The position numbers were made by a program, and so were the translations under genes. This document shows positions 1 through 6,342 of a DNA stretch of 8,194 nucleotides, piece by piece (position 1 is the stretch's first letter; each line of letters starts with the position of its first letter). The stretch spans positions 1 through 8,194 of the forward strand of contig CAMOGR010000064.1 in NCBI GenBank assembly GCA_946614205.1. The letters run 5' to 3'. Source of the DNA: an uncultured Bacteroidales bacterium (GTDB lineage: Bacteria; Bacteroidota; Bacteroidia; Bacteroidales; UBA932). A model generated the notes under the pieces. The model saw only the letters and a program-made list of their open reading frames with translations. It did no database searches and was not told the origin of the DNA.

Positions 1-504
1 GTTGATGCTCACGACCTTGGCTCCGTTGATGAGCACGTTGGCCACCTCGCAGATGGTGTCGTTGACCATGTAGCCGAAGCGCTGCTTGTGAACACGCACC
101 GCCGCAAGGTCGGGGTTGGCCTTGACCATCGCGATGAATTCATCGTAGGTGTAGGTGTCCTTGTCGAGCTTGGGCATCTCTACCATGAATGCAGGGAAGA
201 CTTCTTTTTCGAGCACCTCGCGGGAGATGGGGAATTCGCCCTTCATGAGGGGGTTCCACTGCTCGAAGCCGTCGACGGTCTGCACGTAGGTCTTGATGTC
301 CATCTTGCCGTTGCGAATCTTCGTGTTGTTGATGTCGTTCTTGGCGGAGATGATGTATACTTCGTCGCTGACGCGTTCCCAGACCTTCTCGGGTACCGGG
401 ACGGAAAGCCGGGCCATTCTCTTGTGAGCTTCGCAGAAATTCTGCCCGAAGCTGCGGAATTCGAATCTGGGTTTGCTTTGTTCGCCGATTTTAAGTTCTG
501 CCAT
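1..504 (-). CDS. CYTH-like (triphosphate tunnel fold) protein, 3' part missing
   Basis: The frame is open from ATG at 504-502 to the left edge, giving 168 residues; the C-terminus lies outside the window. I do not recognise it with certainty. What can be seen is a run of predicted beta strands carrying alternating basic and acidic residues: E-V-Y-I-I around 48-52, K-I-R-N-G at 62-66, D-I-K at 69-71, E-Q-W-N-P at 81-85, F-P at 91-92, and V-H-K-Q-R-F-G-Y at 138-145 followed by an acidic/hydrophobic strand. This order resembles CYTH/triphosphate-tunnel domains, which bind triphosphate or polyphosphate with a metal ion inside a beta barrel. The classical N-terminal ExExK motif is not clear; only an E-F-R strand at 15-17 could stand for it. 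No signal peptide is visible, so it is probably cytoplasmic. It is the last visible gene of the porin operon, starting 12 bp after the lipoprotein stop. That it is a gene is near certain; the fold is a moderate-confidence inference. Confidence 0.72.
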   Translation of the reverse strand, partial: MAELKIGEQSKPRFEFRSFGQNFCEAHKRMARLSVPVPEKVWERVSDEVYIISAKNDINNTKIRNGKMDIKTYVQTVDGFEQWNPLMKGEFPISREVLEKEVFPAFMVEMPKLDKDTYTYDEFIAMVKANPDLAAVRVHKQRFGYMVNDTICEVANVLINGAKVVSIN

Positions 505-516
505 AAGTAGTATAGT

Positions 517-1533
517 TTATTGTTTGACGTCCGGATCATCGGTCCCGCTGGTGGAGTTGGCTGCACCGGGGGTGAAGGTCTCCGTAATCATCCATTTGCC
601 GGTTCCGTCGGGAATACGGCTCCAGGAGCCGGCATTGTTGGGTAGGCTTGTACCCCAGCCGTCACCCTTCTCGCCGCGCTGGAACTGGTCTATCTTTTCT
701 CCTGCGGGGTTGAAAAGTTCTATGAGTACGGTCTTCTTTGCGGAGAAGCCGCTGCTGAAACCTCTTTCGGTAGTGCCTTTGGCTCCGATGATGGCAAAGA
801 ACCCGCCTGCAGGTATTTCTTCGCCGTCGATACCGGTCCAGCACAGGTCTTCATCCTTGTTGATCGTGTATCCGCTGAGGCTCACGGTACTATTGCCTGC
901 GTTGTAGATTTCGAAGAACTTCTCATTGTCGGCACCTGCACCGTAAACTTCGTTCAGGTAGAGTTTGATTACAGGGGCCGGAGCAGCGCCGTTGGAAAAA
1001 CCGATTGTGCCACCTTCGACAAGCACCCAGTTGGCAGCTCCGTCGGCCTCTCTGGAAAGAGTCCAGCCGTCGTCAACGGTCTTGAAGCCGTCAACGGTCG
1101 CGCTGTTGTCTATCATGTCTACCAGATTGGCCTCGGAAACATCCGAACTCTTGTACAGGCAGAGCTTGAAGCCCTTGGTGCCGCTCAGGCCGAATGACGG
1201 GCCTTCGTTGATGTCGGCGTTCTTGGCCACATAGACTTTGAATCCTTTGGCAGGGATGCTGCCTTTGCCGGCAGGCACTACCCAGGGATCGCCGTCGTCC
1301 TTTGTGAAAGCATAGCCGGCAATGTCAACCGCAGCGTCGCCTGCGTTGTAAATTTCGAACTCCTTTGTGCCGCAGTTGACCTCGTTGATGAAGATGGTCT
1401 GTTGCACGGTAGGGGTGGGTGTAGGGTCTGGGGTTGGGTTCACGGGTTCGTCGGGAGCCTCATATGGAAGGTCCTTAACACATCCTGCAAGTGCGAAAAG
1501 GAGAGCCGGGGCGAAAAGCAATAACTTTTTCAT
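517..1533 (-). CDS. Lipoprotein with two lamin-tail (LTD) domains
   Basis: This 338-residue protein begins with a lipoprotein signal: two lysines, a hydrophobic stretch, and the lipobox L-A-G-C with the modified cysteine at residue 18. A Pro/Thr-rich spacer follows at about 27-43. Two copies of an immunoglobulin-like lamin-tail domain come next, at about 46-183 and 190-327. Both start with an I/L-x-(I/L)-N-E-V strand, then F-E-I-Y-N-A-G, an (A/S)-G-Y strand and a P-A-x-G-F turn. The second ends with the typical S-W-x-R-x-P-D-G-T-G-x-W then T-P-G-A-A-N. The first has a degraded version of that ending (W-T-L-S-R-x-x-D-G). In bacteria, LTD domains occur in secreted or surface proteins, often beside nuclease, phosphatase or adhesion modules; here no enzyme domain is present. 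The protein should sit on the outer membrane. It lies between the porin and the CYTH-like gene with 12 bp on each side, so it is probably cotranscribed. No function can be assigned beyond binding or scaffolding. Confidence 0.9.
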   Translation of the reverse strand: MKKLLLFAPALLFALAGCVKDLPYEAPDEPVNPTPDPTPTPTVQQTIFINEVNCGTKEFEIYNAGDAAVDIAGYAFTKDDGDPWVVPAGKGSIPAKGFKVYVAKNADINEGPSFGLSGTKGFKLCLYKSSDVSEANLVDMIDNSATVDGFKTVDDGWTLSREADGAANWVLVEGGTIGFSNGAAPAPVIKLYLNEVYGAGADNEKFFEIYNAGNSTVSLSGYTINKDEDLCWTGIDGEEIPAGGFFAIIGAKGTTERGFSSGFSAKKTVLIELFNPAGEKIDQFQRGEKGDGWGTSLPNNAGSWSRIPDGTGKWMITETFTPGAANSTSGTDDPDVKQ

Positions 1534-1545
1534 GATTGTCTGATT

Positions 1546-2952
1546 TTAGAAGTCAACTTCGAAACGGAGGGCTATCATGCTATAGTCCACACCTGCCTTG
1601 CCGGCTTCGGCCACGACCTTTGCATAGTCCTTGGTGGGGTTGCCGGCCTCGTCAAGACCGACAAAGAGTTTGTTCTTTCCGTTTGCGTAACGGTCGTTGT
1701 TGTTGTACTGATAGTTGAGCTGCATGCGCACGTTGTTGGTGACCCACCAGTTGAGACCCACGGTGTAGGCCTCGGCCGCTCCGCCGTAGACCTTTGCCTT
1801 GGCGTTCTCACGCACGTCGTTGAGGTTGCAGTATTCATAGCGGGCGCAGAGTTCGAGGTCGCCCCATTTCTGTCCGCGGACTGCGCGGGTGTACTTGGCG
1901 CCCTTGGCGTCGTAGCGCTGCTTGCCGCCGAAGAGCAGGTAGCCTGCCTGTACGTACCAGCCGCCGAAATTGTTCGTCGCCTCGAGCTTTTTGCCCTCGG
2001 CATCCTTGAAATGGACGTTGTCGCCTATGTAGGCCGCCTCATAACGGAAACCTCCCCAGTGACCTGCGAGTTCTACTGTCCAGAGGTTGTTGTAGTCGTA
2101 GTCCTTGAGGTTGTTGGTGTCGATGTACTTCTTGCGGTTGATGCTGGTGGAGTTGCGGGCGCTTGCCCTGTAGGTGCCCCATTCGCCGGTGGCCATGCTG
2201 CCCTTGGTGGTGCGGTATGAGTATGCGGCGCCGATGTGGAGGCTGGCATTGTCCAGTTTGCAGAGGGGACGGAGGACGAGCTTGGCGGTCGCTGAATAGC
2301 CCGTGTTCTTCAGGAAACTGATGCCGCGGCCGAAGTCCTTGTTGTTGTCCTGTACGTTGGTGATTTCCTCGGCGCCGGCACCTTCCTGGGCGAAGAGGCC
2401 TGCGGATGCCCATATCCAGGGATTGTCGTATTTGGCGTTGAATCCGAGGTGGCGGGAAGGAGCCAGGGCGGAGCATACCATGGGACGCTCCAGGAACATG
2501 AGATAGCGGGAGGAAGTGTTGCGCTGGATGGAGAAGTTCTCCTTGAAGTTACCGACCTGGAGTTCGAGGTTGGGGATGCCGGTGTAGCGGACTATTGCGT
2601 CCTTGAGCTCCACGAGGCCGTCTGCGAGGTCCATGTCGAATTCACCATACCAGTTCCTGTCGACCTGTGCCTTGATGGCGAAGCGGGCGCGGCGGATGCT
2701 GACACCGTTGCCGATAGGGTCGGCATAAGAGGGAGCGCCGAAGAATGCGGCTGCATCGAACTGGGCACGGTTGTCGAACCAGATCTTGTAGCCGGACTTC
2801 GGGGATTCAAGAACCAGAAAACCATCCTGGGATTCTGCATCCAGAACGTCGGACTCGACAGCCACGCCGTACTGGTTGTACTTGACCGTCTGTGCGTTGA
2901 TGGCAGTGAATGCGAATAACGCAGCGACAAAGGTTAATAGAATTTTACGCAT
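1546..2952 (-). CDS. OprP/OprO-type outer-membrane porin
   Basis: The 468-residue protein has a signal peptide at 1-20 (cleavage after I-N-A) and ends in an aromatic residue (E-V-D-F), as outer-membrane beta barrels do for recognition by the Bam machinery. The body is made of amphipathic strands rich in Y, W, G and N. The N-terminal third carries the family signature of phosphate-selective porins O and P: R-R-A-R-F at 87-91, W-Y-G-E-F-D-M-D-L-A-D at 101-111, a L-x-V-G-N-F-K-E-N-F strand at 131-140, then T-S-S-R-Y-L-M-F-L-E-R-P at 146-157. In Pseudomonas, OprP and OprO pass phosphate and polyphosphate through an arginine/lysine-lined pore; many Bacteroidetes members of the family have untested substrates. 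It is the first gene of the minus-strand operon and has the longest leader in the window (about 57 nt), with a good promoter upstream. Membership of the porin family is firm; phosphate selectivity is not shown. Confidence 0.92.
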   Translation of the reverse strand: MRKILLTFVAALFAFTAINAQTVKYNQYGVAVESDVLDAESQDGFLVLESPKSGYKIWFDNRAQFDAAAFFGAPSYADPIGNGVSIRRARFAIKAQVDRNWYGEFDMDLADGLVELKDAIVRYTGIPNLELQVGNFKENFSIQRNTSSRYLMFLERPMVCSALAPSRHLGFNAKYDNPWIWASAGLFAQEGAGAEEITNVQDNNKDFGRGISFLKNTGYSATAKLVLRPLCKLDNASLHIGAAYSYRTTKGSMATGEWGTYRASARNSTSINRKKYIDTNNLKDYDYNNLWTVELAGHWGGFRYEAAYIGDNVHFKDAEGKKLEATNNFGGWYVQAGYLLFGGKQRYDAKGAKYTRAVRGQKWGDLELCARYEYCNLNDVRENAKAKVYGGAAEAYTVGLNWWVTNNVRMQLNYQYNNNDRYANGKNKLFVGLDEAGNPTKDYAKVVAEAGKAGVDYSMIALRFEVDF

Positions 2953-3013
2953 AGATTTAATTAAATGGTTATGAATTTGTCCTTTTGTTTTTGAAATATT
3001 TAATTAACTAATG

Positions 3014-3044
3014 TAAAGGTAGTTTGATTTTTTCTAAAAACAAA
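3014..3044 (-). promoter_or_regulatory. Promoter of the porin operon
   Basis: Read on the minus strand, a TTTG at 3044-3041 (-33 element) and TACCTTTA at 3021-3014 (one mismatch to TAnnTTTG) are separated by 19 nt, the usual Bacteroidetes spacing. Transcription should start near 3009, giving a leader of about 57 nt. This is the only visible promoter before the three genes, as neither 12-bp internal gap could hold one. Confidence 0.6.
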
Positions 3045-3091
3045 CAATTCAAACCGAAATATTCCGATTTTTCGATTTGGGCGTTTTTGAG

Positions 3092-3099
3092 TAACTTTG
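3092..3099 (+). promoter_or_regulatory. -7 box of mscS, directly abutting the start codon
   Basis: TAACTTTG matches the Bacteroidetes -7 consensus perfectly and ends only 4 nt before the ATG at 3104. The expected transcription start falls on or beside that ATG, so the mRNA would be leaderless. A TTTG at 3076-3079 lies too close (12-nt spacer) to serve as a normal -33 element. Confidence 0.6.
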
Positions 3100-3103
3100 C
3101 GCC

Positions 3104-4024
3104 ATGATTCTTCAGACACCTATAATACCTGCAGAGGACTATGTCAGCAAGATGGATTCGCTGAAGCGCTCTGCCGATTCTTTCGCCGAACAGCTGGCCA
3201 CCGACCCGCAGACCGCCCTGCACCAACTCGGGACCGACATGATTCAGTTCGGTCTCAAGGTCCTGCTCGCCATACTGATATACATCCTGGGCATCTGGGT
3301 CATCCGCCTGGTAAAAAAGGCCCTGGCCCGGTCGTTTGAAAGGCACAATACCGACAAGACGGTAGCATCTTTCGTTTCAAGTTTCGCTTCGGTGGTCCTT
3401 ACGGTGGTGCTGATTGTGCTTTCCATCAGCACCCTGGGTGTCAACACCACGTCGCTTGCGGCCCTGCTCGCAGGCGGCGGCGTGGCGATAGGCATGGCGC
3501 TGAGCGGTACGCTCCAGAACTTTGCCGGCGGGCTGCTCATCCTTGCGTTCAAGCCTTTCAAGGTGGGTGATTTCATTGAGGCTCAGGGGTATAGCGGCAC
3601 AGTGACCGAGATGTCCATCGTGAGCACGCGCATCACCCTGCCCGACAACCGCAGCGTAACCATTCCTCACGGAACGCTTGCCAACGGCACCATCAACAAC
3701 TATTCACGCAACCCCATCCGCAGGCTCGACTGGAGCGTTGGCCTGGAGTACGGGACCGACGCCGATGCGTGCGAGGCTAAACTGCTGGAGATTGTGAAAG
3801 CGGATGCCAGAGTGCTCGATGCCAAGACGCCGGGCGCTGCCGATCCGTTCGTCTGCGTGAAGGAGCTCGGAGACAGCTCCGTGGTATTCCTGGTGCGTGC
3901 CTGGGTGCGCCGCGACGACTACTGGAACGTGAACTTCGCCATCAACGACGCCATATACAAAGGACTTCCTGCGGCCGGTTTCAACTTCCCGTTCCCGCAG
4001 GTTGACATTCACATCAAGCAATAA
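3104..4024 (+). CDS. mscS: Small-conductance mechanosensitive channel (MscS family)
   Basis: The 306-residue inner-membrane channel opens under membrane tension and releases solutes during osmotic downshock. After a soluble N-terminus of about 48 residues come TM1 (about 50-70), TM2 (about 88-112) and the pore helix TM3. TM3 carries the family's small-residue packing motif, G-V-A-I-G-M-A-L-S-G-T-L-Q-N-F-A-G-G, at 126-143. The beta domain follows (K-V-G-D-F-I-E at 153-159, and the I-P-H-G-x-L turn near 187-192), then the N-N-Y-S-R segment and the cytoplasmic vestibule, ending in F-P-F-P-Q-V-D-I-H near 295-303. Length is about that of the 286-residue E. coli protein, so this is a minimal MscS without the large extra domains of MscK. 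The start at 3104 sits directly after the -7 box; an in-frame ATG at 3152 (residue 17) would give a short leader instead. It is transcribed alone and ends at a hairpin terminator. Confidence 0.95.
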   Translation: MILQTPIIPAEDYVSKMDSLKRSADSFAEQLATDPQTALHQLGTDMIQFGLKVLLAILIYILGIWVIRLVKKALARSFERHNTDKTVASFVSSFASVVLTVVLIVLSISTLGVNTTSLAALLAGGGVAIGMALSGTLQNFAGGLLILAFKPFKVGDFIEAQGYSGTVTEMSIVSTRITLPDNRSVTIPHGTLANGTINNYSRNPIRRLDWSVGLEYGTDADACEAKLLEIVKADARVLDAKTPGAADPFVCVKELGDSSVVFLVRAWVRRDDYWNVNFAINDAIYKGLPAAGFNFPFPQVDIHIKQ

Positions 4025-4053
4025 AAAAACGGAGCCTTTGAGCTCCGTTTTTT
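4024..4053. terminator. Bidirectional intrinsic terminator between mscS and the beta-helix gene
   Basis: A 12-bp stem (left arm 4024-4035: six A then CGGAGC; right arm 4042-4053: GCTCCG then six T) encloses a 6-nt loop. The A run before and T run after the GC core make it work in both directions. It overlaps the last base of the mscS stop codon and lies 17 bp beyond the stop of the convergent gene. Confidence 0.9.
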
Positions 4054-4069
4054 GTCGGCGTTTTCTCTC

Positions 4070-5620
4070 TTACTGAGGCATCTGTGCGCCGTAGCCGGCG
4101 ACCTTGCCGAAGAGGTCCTTTGCCTTCTCCCAGGGGTACTTGTTGCAGTACATGCTGGGACGTACGATTTCGCTGCCCTGCTGGTTGAGGCCGAAGAGCC
4201 TGTTGACCTGATTGGCGGCGGAATTGGCGTTGTAGCTCTCGGACTGAATGATTTTCAGTGACATGAAGCCTTCGAGGTAGGGCTGGTCGATGGCCTGGAT
4301 GAAAGCGGTCTCGCTTTCGGGGAGGTCGCGGTTGCCCTCATACTTGGGACCGATGAGCTTCTCGTCGACTTCCTCGATGCGGGAGGCGGGTACGGAAATG
4401 GTGGATTTGCCGGCGGAGGCGATTTCGAGGTCCCTCTTGTTGGCGAAGTAATAATTGTCGTAGAGGTTGCTTATCTTGGCGGCCTCGTCAGCCTTGTTGC
4501 TTTCGTAGCGGCACCTTTCGACACCGCAGTTGCTGTTGCAGCCGAAGATGTTGTTGTGGACGTCGATGGTGCGGATGCCGTTCATGAACCTGAATCCCTG
4601 TCCCATGTCCTCGAATGCCTTGGTGCGGGTCCAGGTGAAGAGGACGGTATTGTGGTGGAAATCAAGGGATACCTTCTCTATATCCTCGGGCCTCGTGGTG
4701 CCGGCTACCTGACATGCGGCGTAACGGCAGGCGATGAAGATGTTGTTGCAGATTTCCATGTGGCCGATGCCCATCATTGCGGCGATGCCGTAGTCGCGGC
4801 AGTTCACGAAAATGCAGTTGGATATGCGTACGTTGCCTTCCACGTCCATGTGCAGGCCGTATTCGTTGCCGTTGGCGTAGCCGACCTTGGCGCAATTGGG
4901 GGAGGCGTCGGGCTCGACGAAGCGACCGGTCAGAACGCCGGCGTTGGGGGTTCCTGTGAGCTCGTTGTTCACGTCGGCAACGCAGTAGATGTTGTTCTCG
5001 CCGAAGTCAAAGACCAGTCCGTCGATTACGACTGTGCCGACGGGGCCCTTGTAACCGTAGGGACGGCGGGCGTTGAAATTGAAGAGGGGAGCGATGAACT
5101 GGTGGTCCGAAGGCTGGAGCTTGGTGACGTAGCGGGTGATGTCGCGCTCGCTGAAGTCGGTGGAGTATCCGCCGTAGATGCTGATGAATTTGCCCATGTC
5201 CTCTTTCTGGGTGGCATTGCCGAACCTGCCGCACTCAATGTAGCCGCGGTCCATGTTGCCCAGGTAGTTGCCCTCGGCTACGAGAATCTGGTCGTTTTCT
5301 TCTGCAATGTCGATGGCTTTCTGGAGATCCTTGAGGGGCTTCTCAGGGGTGAGGCCGTCGGAGCGGGCGGAACCGGTGGAGACGCTTACGTAGATGGTCT
5401 TGCCCTCGATGACGCGGGATGCGGCCTTGGCATCTTCCTTATCCTGGGCGGCCTGCTTTGCGTTTTCGACTGCCTTGCGGGCGCCTTTGTTGACTTCGTT
5501 CCGGAGAGCTCCGGAAGCTTTGTTCCCGAGAGAACGGAGAGCGGAGTTGAGCTGAGCGGACGCAGGTTGCACTGCAAAGAGCGCTAGAGCAGCCGCGAGA
5601 ATCAGTGTGAATCTTTTCAT
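4070..5620 (-). CDS. Secreted right-handed parallel beta-helix protein, function unknown
   Basis: The 516-residue protein has a signal peptide with likely cleavage after A-S-A at residue 22. An Ala/Lys-rich, probably helical segment follows at about 24-68. The strand I-Y-V-S-V-S-T-G at 76-83 with the later turn S-D-G-L-T-P-E-K-P-L-K-D-L-Q-K-A-I opens a DUF1565/pectate-lyase-like beta-helix that runs to about residue 400. Typical coils with I-x-N-C-I-F and C-N-N-I-F steps occur at 266-271 and 291-295, and H-N-N-I-F at 355-359. Such folds usually bind or cleave polysaccharides, but I see no recognisable catalytic set, so enzyme activity is open. Twelve cysteines lie in the mature part, several clustered at 269-303 and 361-370. 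There is no lipobox and no C-terminal sorting domain. It is transcribed alone, divergent from sodB, and shares a terminator with mscS. That it is a real secreted beta-helix is well supported; substrate and role are unknown. Confidence 0.88.
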   Translation of the reverse strand: MKRFTLILAAALALFAVQPASAQLNSALRSLGNKASGALRNEVNKGARKAVENAKQAAQDKEDAKAASRVIEGKTIYVSVSTGSARSDGLTPEKPLKDLQKAIDIAEENDQILVAEGNYLGNMDRGYIECGRFGNATQKEDMGKFISIYGGYSTDFSERDITRYVTKLQPSDHQFIAPLFNFNARRPYGYKGPVGTVVIDGLVFDFGENNIYCVADVNNELTGTPNAGVLTGRFVEPDASPNCAKVGYANGNEYGLHMDVEGNVRISNCIFVNCRDYGIAAMMGIGHMEICNNIFIACRYAACQVAGTTRPEDIEKVSLDFHHNTVLFTWTRTKAFEDMGQGFRFMNGIRTIDVHNNIFGCNSNCGVERCRYESNKADEAAKISNLYDNYYFANKRDLEIASAGKSTISVPASRIEEVDEKLIGPKYEGNRDLPESETAFIQAIDQPYLEGFMSLKIIQSESYNANSAANQVNRLFGLNQQGSEIVRPSMYCNKYPWEKAKDLFGKVAGYGAQMPQ

Positions 5621-5639
5621 AATGGTTGCTATAGTTTTA

Positions 5640-5647
5640 CAAAGTTA
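5640..5647 (-). promoter_or_regulatory. -7 box of the beta-helix gene
   Basis: On the minus strand the sequence reads TAACTTTG, a perfect match to TAnnTTTG, and predicts a leader of about 15 nt before the ATG at 5620. A second perfect match (TAGATTTG, 5670-5663) lies just upstream and could be an alternative -7 box. Neither has a TTTG at the ideal 19-21 nt spacing. Confidence 0.5.
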
Positions 5648-5714
5648 TCCGGTATGTATCCGCAAATCTAACAATATTATTCAAAACTGTTGTAGTCAAT
5701 TCTAACTAATTTTG

Positions 5715-5722
5715 TATATTTG
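5715..5722 (+). promoter_or_regulatory. -7 box of sodB
   Basis: TATATTTG is a perfect -7 match. A TTG at 5690-5692 lies 22 nt upstream and is a possible weak -33 element. The predicted leader before the ATG at 5743 is about 16 nt and AT/CA-rich, with no Shine-Dalgarno sequence. Confidence 0.55.
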
Positions 5723-5742
5723 CCAACACACATACATTATTT

Positions 5743-6336
5743 ATGCCGGAACTTCAATTCACCCCCGTCGCCCTGCCATATGCGCAGGACGCCCTTGCGC
5801 CGGTAATCAGCGCAGATACCATCGCTTTCCATTACGGAAAGCATCTCCAGACTTATGTAAACAACCTCAATGCCGCCCTTCCCGGCAGCGGGCTCGAAGG
5901 CCGCACCATCGAGGACATTGTCCGTATCGCCGAGGGCGGCCTGTACAACAATGCTGGCCAGGTGCTCAACCATACCCTCTATTTCCTGCAGTTCAAGCCT
6001 GCAGGCGCCCCCGGTGTGCCGGCAGGTGAGCTTGCCGCCGCCATCGACCGCGACTTCGGCTCCTTCGAGGCCTTCAAGAAAGAATTCGAGACCAAGGGCG
6101 CAGGACTCTTCGGCTCCGGCTGGGTATGGCTTTCTGCCGATGCCCAGGGGCATCTTGCAATAACTCAAGAGCCCAATGCCGGCAATCCGGTGCGCAGGGG
6201 ACTCAAGCCTCTGCTGACCTTCGACGTTTGGGAGCACGCCTATTATCTTGATTACCAGAACCGTCGTCCCGCCCATCTTTCCGCCCTGTGGGAGATTGTA
6301 GACTGGGACGTCGTGGCAGAGCGCTACGCCGGGTAG
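5743..6336 (+). CDS. sodB: Superoxide dismutase, Fe-type (Fe/Mn family)
   Basis: The 197-residue cytoplasmic enzyme converts superoxide to oxygen and hydrogen peroxide. It is full length, aligning from the start with the L-P-Y-A-x-D-A-L-A-P opening of bacterial FeSODs. The four metal ligands are visible: H30 in F-H-Y-G-K-H, H77 in N-H-T-L-Y-F, and D161 and H165 in D-V-W-E-H-A-Y-Y. Q73, four residues before H77, is the iron-type glutamine, and A146 stands where MnSODs carry their glutamine. The segment E-P-N-A-G-N-P-V-R resembles Porphyromonas and Bacteroides SODs, which are cambialistic, but residue 159 is Thr as in E. coli FeSOD rather than the Gly of those enzymes, so iron preference is predicted. 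It has its own promoter and ends 6 bp from the stop of the convergent aldo-keto reductase gene, with no terminator hairpin between them. Confidence 0.97.
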   Translation: MPELQFTPVALPYAQDALAPVISADTIAFHYGKHLQTYVNNLNAALPGSGLEGRTIEDIVRIAEGGLYNNAGQVLNHTLYFLQFKPAGAPGVPAGELAAAIDRDFGSFEAFKKEFETKGAGLFGSGWVWLSADAQGHLAITQEPNAGNPVRRGLKPLLTFDVWEHAYYLDYQNRRPAHLSALWEIVDWDVVAERYAG

Positions 6337-6342
6337 TATCCC

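Noticed and set aside
88..510. A 140-codon plus-strand open frame at the left edge.
   Set aside because: The minus-strand frame over the same DNA is open to the edge, starts 12 bp after the preceding operon gene and has a plausible fold; the plus-strand product looks like its complement.
1400..1450. Repetitive GGGT-containing stretch as a possible G-quadruplex or DNA repeat.
   Set aside because: It encodes the Pro/Thr-rich spacer of the lipoprotein, so the base pattern follows from Pro and Thr codons.
2449..2919. A 156-codon plus-strand open frame opposite the porin signal and first strands.
   Set aside because: Composition (V, E, D, G rich) is that of a shadow frame, and it overlaps the strongly supported porin.
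4556..5587. A 343-codon open frame on the plus strand opposite the beta-helix gene.
   Set aside because: It is the mirror of a GC-rich gene read in an opposing frame: the product is dominated by V, A, G and D, has no domain or signal, and the minus-strand protein has a signal peptide, repeats and a promoter.
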